Made by a program: the position numbers and the translations under genes
Assembly (NCBI GenBank): GCA_037441725.1
Contig: JBBIRT010000175.1
Coordinates: forward strand, 1-6,010
Length of the DNA stretch: 6,010 nucleotides
Source: JBBIRT01 sp037441725
GTDB taxonomy: Bacteria; Desulfobacterota; BSN033; UBA1163
Reading direction: 5' to 3'
Shown: piece by piece, positions 1 through 4,542 of the stretch
How positions within the stretch are numbered: position 1 is the stretch's first letter
Layout: every line of letters begins with the position of its first letter
The notes under the pieces: model-generated
What the model was told of the DNA's origin: nothing
What the model saw: the letters and a program-made list of their open reading frames with translations, nothing else
The model's database searches: none

Positions 1-13
1 ATTCTCTCTCCTC

Positions 14-35
14 TGTCAAGAAAAAAAATTTGACA
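14..35. promoter_or_regulatory. Operator-like inverted repeat over the -35 box
   Basis: TGTCAA (14-19) and TTGACA (30-35) are perfect 6-bp inverted half-sites separated by 10 bp, so their centres lie 16 bp apart, about one and a half helical turns. The right half-site is the promoter's -35 hexamer itself, so a dimeric regulator bound here would compete with RNA polymerase. The spacer is a run of eight A residues flanked by G and T. I do not recognise the motif as a known regulator site. A short repeat in AT-rich DNA can also arise by chance, so this is tentative. Confidence 0.25.
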
Positions 36-58
36 AACTGAATAGTAAAAGTTATAAA
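30..58 (+). promoter_or_regulatory. Sigma70-type promoter for the methyltransferase leader
   Basis: A perfect -35 box TTGACA (30-35) is followed after exactly 17 bp by TATAAA (53-58), which matches five of six bases of the -10 consensus. Upstream is an A-tract at 21-28. Transcription would start near 64-67, at the left foot of the hairpin at 64-114. This is the only near-consensus promoter I found in the window, so it could drive the methyltransferase gene and possibly the importer genes downstream. Confidence 0.65.
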
Positions 59-63
59 TATCT

Positions 64-114
64 AAAGCCATGAAGGTAAAGAGATCTGCAGATCTCGCGC
101 TTCATGGCTTTTTT
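64..114 (+). terminator. Intrinsic-terminator-like hairpin, possible attenuator
   Basis: AAAGCCATGAAG (64-75) pairs perfectly over 12 bp with CTTCATGGCTTT (100-111). Inside it lies a perfect 16-bp palindrome, GAGATCTGCAGATCTC (81-96), separated by a small asymmetric internal loop (5 nt against 3 nt). The right arm runs into TTTTTT (109-114), the form of a rho-independent terminator. Because the promoter at 30-58 would start RNA right at the left arm, the hairpin sits at the extreme 5' end of the new transcript. It could act as an attenuator, terminate a short RNA of about 50 nt, or protect the mRNA 5' end. Alternatively it ends an upstream gene outside the window; the A-run/T-run symmetry would allow termination from either side. 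Confidence 0.6.
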
Positions 115-117
115 ATT

Positions 118-127
118 GGGGAAAGGA
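118..127 (+). promoter_or_regulatory. Ribosome binding site that sets the GTG start at 136
   Basis: The purine stretch GGGGAAAGGA ends 8 nt before a GTG codon at 136. No comparable site precedes the in-frame ATG at 70, where the upstream bases are the -10 box and the hairpin foot. This decides the start in favour of 136. Confidence 0.45.
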
Positions 128-135
128 TCCTCTCC

Positions 136-621
136 GTGAGATCTGTCTCAAATTCAAAAAAAACATTTTCAGTCCTTCCCATTGGTATCGTCCATTCCCC
201 GTTCAAACGAATGGAGGACTGTCCGTTCCAGGGAGCTAAGGCGGGTACAGTTGGAGAAGTTGTGTTAAAAGAGCAATTCCTTCCAGCCCTGAAGGATCTG
301 GAAGGAATCAGCCATCTCTACCTTTTGACCTTTATGCACTCTGCAGATCGAAAGAGACTACAGACGGTCACTCCCCATGGACCAGAGATTCATGGAACCT
401 TTGCCACCCGCAGTTCTCATCGGCCCAATCCAATTGGGTTGGCGGTGGTCGAACTTCTCAAGATCGATGGATGCCGACTTCGTATTAGAGGAGTAGACTG
501 TTTGGATGGCACTCCGGTCATTGACATCAAGCCTTACAATCCTGACATCGATGCCTTTCCCCATGCTATTGCAGGATGGTATGAGAAGGCCAGAAGGCGA
601 GAGAAGAAAAAGAACGGTTGA
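136..621 (+). CDS. trmO: TrmO/TsaA-family tRNA methyltransferase (single-domain form)
   Basis: This cytoplasmic protein of about 161 residues belongs to the TsaA (UPF0066) family. E. coli TrmO uses S-adenosylmethionine to N6-methylate t6A at position 37 of threonine tRNA, giving m6t6A. Visible family motifs, counted from the GTG start, are PIGIVHSPF (15-23), TRSSHRPNPIGL (91-102), which is the family hallmark, and LDGTPVIDIKPY (123-134). The TsaA domain fills almost the whole chain. The extra C-terminal domain of the E. coli protein (about 235 residues) is absent, so this is the short form also common in archaea. The tail is highly basic (KARRREKKKNG). An in-frame ATG at 70 would add 22 residues, but it lies inside the terminator-like hairpin, has no ribosome site, and adds nothing resembling the domain, so I reject it. 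The gene lies 197 bp upstream of the importer genes on the same strand. The family is clear. Whether its target is tRNA or something linked to the transported ligand is open. Confidence 0.85.
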   Translation: MRSVSNSKKTFSVLPIGIVHSPFKRMEDCPFQGAKAGTVGEVVLKEQFLPALKDLEGISHLYLLTFMHSADRKRLQTVTPHGPEIHGTFATRSSHRPNPIGLAVVELLKIDGCRLRIRGVDCLDGTPVIDIKPYNPDIDAFPHAIAGWYEKARRREKKKNG

Positions 622-724
622 TTCTTCTTAATTATCACTCGAAATCCCGGTACGAAGCCACTTCTTAATAACTCTCTAAGAAAAATCCTTTCAGAAGAAA
701 TGGGGAAAAAAATAAGGAGGCTTG

Positions 725-770
725 CCATAAGAAAACAGAAATATTTTGCTTATGGAGTTTGTTCTGTTTT
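725..770 (+). other. Crossing inverted repeats in the binding-protein leader
   Basis: Two inverted repeats interleave. CCATAAG (725-731) pairs with CTTATGG (749-755), and can extend by AAAA (732-735) with TTTT (744-747) around one bulged G. AAAACAGAA (732-740) pairs perfectly over 9 bp with TTCTGTTTT (762-770). Because the arms cross, the RNA could form a pseudoknot from the two outer pairings, or switch between two exclusive hairpins. The element ends 36 nt before the ribosome site of the binding-protein gene. It matches no riboswitch class I recognise, and the stems are AT-rich, so function is unproven. The rest of the 622-818 gap contains a purine-rich stretch with an unused AAGGAGG at 714-720 and no convincing promoter or terminator. 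Confidence 0.35.
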
Positions 771-806
771 GAAAATAATCCGCTCAACGATTTCAGTTCA
801 CTTTTT

Positions 807-812
807 GGAGGT
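807..812 (+). promoter_or_regulatory. Ribosome binding site of the binding-protein gene
   Basis: GGAGGT lies 6 nt before the ATG at 819. It fixes the start there rather than at an in-frame TTG 60 bp upstream, because only the ATG places a signal peptide at the N-terminus. Confidence 0.8.
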
Positions 813-818
813 ATCCAC

Positions 819-2405
819 ATGACAGGAAAACTAAAGTTGATAAGCATGCTTTTAGGTTTGTTTTTAATGTTTTTTATCTGCCAGGCTCCAGTTTTTGCCC
901 AGATTAATGAAATTCGAATTGCGGATAGCACGGGGGATTGGGGTTTTCCGAATCCCTACAGACACTACCCACGAGGCCCAGGTTATGTGCGCATGAGTTG
1001 GGTCTTTGATACCCTGGTTTGGAAAGACCAAAATGGTTTCATCCCGGCCCTGGCTGATTCATGGTCATACCATCCAGGAGAACATGCATTCACTTTCAAT
1101 CTGAACGTAAAAGCCAAATGGCATGATGGTCAACCTGTAACAGCGGATGATGTCGTTTTCACTATAAACTATTTCAAACATCATCCCTATCACTGGATTA
1201 CTTTGGATTATGTTGGTCAGGCCAAAGCATTATCTCCTCACACTGTATCGATTTACCTCAACAAACCTTACGCCCCATTTATTTCTGACATCGGAGGAAC
1301 AATGCCTATCCTTCCAAAGCACATCTGGCAAGAGGTAAAAGAGCCTGAGTCCTTTAATGATCCCAAGGCCTTCGTTGGATGCGGTCCTTATGTCTTTAAA
1401 GACTTTAATAAAGTCCAAGGCACTTACCTTTATGAAGCCTTCAAGGAGTATTATCAGGGAAGACCCAAAGCGGAGAGGCTCATCTACATCCAATCCTCAC
1501 AGCCCCTGATCAGTCTGAAAACCGGCCAAGCCGATTTGGCAACGATTCAACCTGATATGGCTGAAACCCTGGAAAAGAGCGGGATGGTTGTGATTCGGGA
1601 TGAGAGAGGCTGGAACAAAAAGTTGATGATCAACCATAAGAAAGCCCCTTTCAACGACAAGCGATTTCGTCAAGTCCTGGCCTTTGCGATTGACCGGCAA
1701 GAAATAATAGATAAATCCCACCGAGGATTCGCGTCGTTAGCCTCTTATGGATTGCTCTCTGTTGATCATGAGATGTATAACCCAAATACTCCCACCTACC
1801 ATTTTGATCCCAATAAAGCCAGAAGGTTGATAGAGTCCCTCGGTTATCAGAAGGACATTCAGGGATTTTATGTCAAAGAGGGTCGTACCTTAAAGTTGGA
1901 ACTTTTGGCTTCAAAAATTACAGTGGCAGGCCAGAGTGTTCCAGACCGTGATGGAGAGGTGATGAAGAAACAATTGGAGGCTGTGGGTATATCTGTGGAT
2001 TTAATTACCCTTGAACAGGCCACTGCAGATGCAAAGGTAAAAAATTGGGAGTTTGATCTTGCCATCTCTGGTCATGGCGGTATATCTGGGGACCCAAAAA
2101 TTTTAAATGAAATGATTTCCTCTCATTACGGCGCAGGGTCGGTCAACAGTGCCCGTTATGATGCAAACCCGGTCCTGAATCGGCTTTTGGAAGCTCAGAT
2201 GATTGAAATGGATGAGAAAAAGAGGAAGGCCATTGTTCATGAGATCCAAAAAGTTTACGCTGAGGATCTGCCTGCCATTTCTCTATATTACCCGGATTCC
2301 GTGGCTGCTTACAACCCAAAGAAGGGGATCACCTGGTTTTTTACCAAAGGTGGAATCAGCAAGGGGGTTCCGATTCCACAGAATAAGATGTCCCTTGTGA
2401 GATAA
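819..2405 (+). CDS. ABC importer extracellular solute-binding protein, family 5 (DppA/OppA/NikA class)
   Basis: This exported protein of 528 residues captures the ligand for the importer encoded downstream. The N-terminus is a signal peptide: lysines at 4 and 6, a hydrophobic core at 7-21, and a likely signal peptidase I cut after VFA (25-27). Cys21 is not in a convincing lipobox, so a soluble periplasmic form is favoured over a lipoprotein. Family 5 marks include WHDGQPVTADDVVFTI (101-116), LKTGQADLA (233-241), the APFNDKRFRQVLAFAIDR stretch (276-293), and FDPNKARRLIESLGY (329-343). Length is typical for cluster C binding proteins. A histidine-rich patch, HHPYHW (121-126), stands out but is not proof of metal binding. 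The class takes up di- and oligopeptides, nickel or nickel chelates, and other small ligands; sequence reading alone does not choose between them. The gene lies 324 bp ahead of the permeases, which is a wide gap inside an importer operon. Confidence 0.92.
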   Translation: MTGKLKLISMLLGLFLMFFICQAPVFAQINEIRIADSTGDWGFPNPYRHYPRGPGYVRMSWVFDTLVWKDQNGFIPALADSWSYHPGEHAFTFNLNVKAKWHDGQPVTADDVVFTINYFKHHPYHWITLDYVGQAKALSPHTVSIYLNKPYAPFISDIGGTMPILPKHIWQEVKEPESFNDPKAFVGCGPYVFKDFNKVQGTYLYEAFKEYYQGRPKAERLIYIQSSQPLISLKTGQADLATIQPDMAETLEKSGMVVIRDERGWNKKLMINHKKAPFNDKRFRQVLAFAIDRQEIIDKSHRGFASLASYGLLSVDHEMYNPNTPTYHFDPNKARRLIESLGYQKDIQGFYVKEGRTLKLELLASKITVAGQSVPDRDGEVMKKQLEAVGISVDLITLEQATADAKVKNWEFDLAISGHGGISGDPKILNEMISSHYGAGSVNSARYDANPVLNRLLEAQMIEMDEKKRKAIVHEIQKVYAEDLPAISLYYPDSVAAYNPKKGITWFFTKGGISKGVPIPQNKMSLVR

Positions 2406-2450
2406 TTGCTCAGAAAATAAAAGGCTTCATCCATCGGAAATGGTAACGAC

Positions 2451-2528
2451 GCCCGTATCGTTTAACGGTTATGTTATTCGTCTTTAAAATCCTTCAGCCG
2501 TAACCCCTTTACGATATACGAAACGGGC
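2451..2528. repeat. Imperfect palindrome, possible small interspersed repeat
   Basis: GCCCGTATCGT (2451-2461) is inverted as ACGAAACGGGC (2518-2528), with 10 of 11 positions pairing. A second inner pairing is possible between ACGGTTA (2465-2471) and TAACC (2501-2505). ACGAT at 2511-2515 offers an alternative partner for ATCGT at 2457-2461. The GC-rich ends contrast with the AT-rich surroundings. The size of about 78 bp and the intergenic position fit a small palindromic repeat or a miniature-element remnant. I see no target-site duplication, and only one copy is present here. Confidence 0.35.
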
Positions 2529-2616
2529 TTCAAAACCGTAACACGAATTTAAAAACTCAATAAATTTTCATCGTTCGGGGGTGACGAACCCGTAATAATA
2601 CATTATTCAAAAGGAA

Positions 2617-2674
2617 GTTGGGCAGGGGATATCTTCAAAGTTTTACAATTGCGGATCATTCATCCCTGCCCAAC
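2617..2674. repeat. Strong 11-bp intercistronic stem
   Basis: GTTGGGCAGGG (2617-2627) pairs perfectly with CCCTGCCCAAC (2664-2674) across a 36-nt loop, and A2629-T2663 and T2630-A2662 can extend it if G2628 bulges. In RNA this is a stable GC-rich stem. Its position after the binding-protein gene and before the permeases fits a role known in other importer operons: protecting the upstream mRNA from 3' decay, or lowering read-through so that more binding protein than permease is made. It lacks the immediate T-run of a classical terminator. Confidence 0.5.
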
Positions 2675-2729
2675 CTTGCAGATTTGGGTTATTTTTTCAC
2701 GGTTTCTGAGGGAGCGGATTTAGATTTAA

Positions 2730-3713
2730 ATGTTATGGCCTTGTATGAAAGTTTTTTTAAGAAAGTATGAGACAGTCCTAGTCTATGTTCTTGCAGCCTT
2801 GATTATGATCTACCTGAGTTATTGCCTGCCGAGGCTTCTGCCCGGTGATTTTGTAACTGCCATGTATTCGAGCTCCCACGTGACCCTGACCGCAGATCAG
2901 GAGGCACAGGTTAGAGCTTTTTATACCCAGCAGGAGGGTTTTATTCGATACCTGGTGAATCTGTTTAGTATGAACTGGGGATATTCCTATGCCTTTTTGA
3001 CCCCTATATCGGAGTTGATCCTACAAGCCCTTCCATGGACCTTATTGCTTGTGGGGTGTGCGCATATGATTTCCATGGTTTTCGGATTTATCGCCGGCGT
3101 GGAGTTGGCCTGGCGTCGAGGCAGCCATTTGGAGAAGATCGGGGTTGGGTCGATGACCATCATGGAAGGAGTGCCTGAGATCAGCAGCGGTGTGATTCTG
3201 CTCTTGATCTTTGCCTTCTATCTCGGTTGGTTCCCGGCATCCGGTGCTGAAACGGCTTATGCCCGGCACTCTCTCGGAGAATGGGCCTTGGATGTTTTAC
3301 ACCACCTCACATTGCCTCTTTGCACGTTGATTCTTGCCTATCTTCCTGGAAACTTCCTTCTTTCGCGGGGAAGTATGGTCATGGTGCTTAAGGAGCAGTT
3401 TATCCAGACAGCCCGGGCCAAAGGTTTACCACCTTTACGTATCCGGTATGCGCATGCGGCGCGAAATGTCCTCTTGCCACTTACAACGCGATTCGGATTA
3501 CGCATTGCTTTCATGGTAACCGGGGCCCTGGTGGTTGAAAATATTTATTCTTATCCAGGCCTCGGCACACTACTGTTCAATGCCATTGGGATGCGGGATT
3601 TACCCCTGATTCAGGGTATCGTCCTTTTTTCATCTCTGATGGTTCTTTTGGTCAATCTGGCTCTTGACACCATATACGGCTGGATCGATCCACGGGTGAA
3701 GCATGCATATTGA
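2730..3713 (+). CDS. ABC importer permease, DppB/OppB/NikB class
   Basis: This inner-membrane subunit of 327 residues forms half of the transport channel. Membrane segments are apparent near residues 15-33, 101-125, 152-170, 190-209, 256-275 and 293-315, with the large outside loop after the first segment that is typical of the B-type permease. The cytoplasmic EAA loop that docks on the ATPase spans about 222-250 and contains TARAKGLPPLRIRY and RNVLLP. The family ending, VVENIYSYPGLG (268-279) and GWIDPRVKHAY (317-327), is intact. The ATG at 2730 directly follows an in-frame TAA, so no longer frame exists. The purine stretch GAGGGAG at 2708-2714 is 15 nt away, farther than usual, and a second in-frame ATG at 2745 has no ribosome site, so initiation may be weak. 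The stop overlaps the next gene by 11 bp, which suggests coupled translation with its DppC-type partner. Confidence 0.92.
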   Translation: MLWPCMKVFLRKYETVLVYVLAALIMIYLSYCLPRLLPGDFVTAMYSSSHVTLTADQEAQVRAFYTQQEGFIRYLVNLFSMNWGYSYAFLTPISELILQALPWTLLLVGCAHMISMVFGFIAGVELAWRRGSHLEKIGVGSMTIMEGVPEISSGVILLLIFAFYLGWFPASGAETAYARHSLGEWALDVLHHLTLPLCTLILAYLPGNFLLSRGSMVMVLKEQFIQTARAKGLPPLRIRYAHAARNVLLPLTTRFGLRIAFMVTGALVVENIYSYPGLGTLLFNAIGMRDLPLIQGIVLFSSLMVLLVNLALDTIYGWIDPRVKHAY

Positions 3714-4542
3714 TGTTCGCGGTCAGTTAGTTAGGGATCCCTGGTTTGTAACAGGCATGGGACTGGCCCTGTTCATATGTTTTTTAGTGTTGTTCGGTCC
3801 TATGCTTGCTCTGCACGATCCTCATGACATGTCCTTTCGGCCACTCAGTCCACCCTCCAGCGTGCACTGGCTGGGTGTCAATGACGGTGGAATGGACATA
3901 TTCTCTGAACTCCTCTACGGGATGCGGAATACAGTTGGATTTGGCCTCCTGACTGGAATCATTGCGTTGTTTCTTGGAGTGACCATTGGACTTGCCTCTG
4001 CCTGGTTCGGCGGATTTCTGGACCAGATCATGATGCGGTTTGCTGACATTCTGCTTGCCATTCCGGCAATTATGGTCCTGATTCTTACGGCTGCTCTGTT
4101 CCGACCGTCGCTGATAATTCTCGCTTTGATCCTGGCAATCCTCTCGTGGCCCACCACTGCCAAAGCCATCCGGTCGCAGACCCTGGTTTTGAAAAACCGC
4201 CTTCATATCCAGGCTTCAAGACAGATGGGAGCCTCGGGCTGCTATATCCTTCTGAGGCACTTGATGCCAGAGCTCTTTCCTCTTTATTTGATCGGTTTTG
4301 CTGCAAAGATCCGGATGGCTATGTTCATCGAGGCTTCTCTGGCCTTCCTTGGATTGTTCGATCCCAGCCGCAAATCCCTGGGGCTTATGATTGGCTATGC
4401 GCTCAAATACTATTACCTAAATATCTGGTGGAACTGGATCATGCCTCCGGTTATTCTTCTCTCCCTGTTGATTATGACCGTTACCTTTTTGGCGATTAGC
4501 CTGGAAAAGGTTTTTGATCCAAGATTGAAGGAAGCATGGTGA
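3703..4542 (+). CDS. ABC importer permease, DppC/OppC/NikC class
   Basis: This 279-residue inner-membrane protein is the partner channel half to the permease just upstream. Membrane segments are apparent near residues 17-37, 77-100, 113-133, 134-150, 196-216 and 249-268. The C-type N-terminal marker normally reads like HxLGTDxxGRD. Here it is HWLGVNDGGMD (55-65), with the Gly and final Asp kept but the usual Arg replaced by Met. The ATPase-docking EAA loop is at about 168-190 (QASRQMGAS, ILLRHLMPE). The segment EASLAFLGL (210-218) and the ending FDPRLKEAW are standard for the family. Length is normal. The start overlaps the preceding stop by 11 bp, and the stop overlaps the ATPase start by 7 bp, so the three proteins are probably made together from one mRNA. 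Confidence 0.92.
   Translation: MHIDVRGQLVRDPWFVTGMGLALFICFLVLFGPMLALHDPHDMSFRPLSPPSSVHWLGVNDGGMDIFSELLYGMRNTVGFGLLTGIIALFLGVTIGLASAWFGGFLDQIMMRFADILLAIPAIMVLILTAALFRPSLIILALILAILSWPTTAKAIRSQTLVLKNRLHIQASRQMGASGCYILLRHLMPELFPLYLIGFAAKIRMAMFIEASLAFLGLFDPSRKSLGLMIGYALKYYYLNIWWNWIMPPVILLSLLIMTVTFLAISLEKVFDPRLKEAW

Larger units (their letters stand above)
2406..2729. other. 324-bp non-coding gap with structured repeats
   Basis: No convincing gene was found here on either strand; the short frames lack ribosome sites. The gap holds the imperfect palindrome at 2451-2528, a small hairpin GTTCG (2573-2577) with CGAAC (2585-2589) around a 7-nt loop, and the strong stem at 2617-2674. The sequence CCGTAAC occurs twice (2498-2504 and 2536-2542). 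No near-consensus promoter was seen, so the permease genes probably depend on read-through from upstream. A run of six T residues (2692-2697) begins 17 bp after the strong stem, too far for a standard terminator. Confidence 0.6.

Noticed and set aside
82..95. AGATCTGCAGATCT looks like stacked restriction sites from a cloning linker.
   Set aside because: It lies symmetrically inside a larger natural hairpin whose 12-bp outer stem and T-run make sense as a terminator, and no vector sequence surrounds it.
662..682. TTCTTA/TAAGAA stem considered as a terminator after the methyltransferase gene.
   Set aside because: Only six AT-rich pairs with a 9-nt loop and no T-run follow, so it is too weak to call.
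2440..2487. A 15-codon frame starting at ATG 2440 in the intercistronic gap.
   Set aside because: It is very short, lacks a ribosome site and overlaps the palindrome.
2572..2592. A GGGTTCG-like stretch on the minus strand, checked as a possible tRNA T-arm.
   Set aside because: No acceptor, anticodon or D arm can be found around it, and the hairpin is only 5 bp.
3784..4206. A 140-codon open frame on the minus strand inside the second permease gene.
   Set aside because: The plus-strand frame encodes a complete, recognisable permease. The minus-strand product is polar, rich in Gln, Ser and Arg, and resembles no family.
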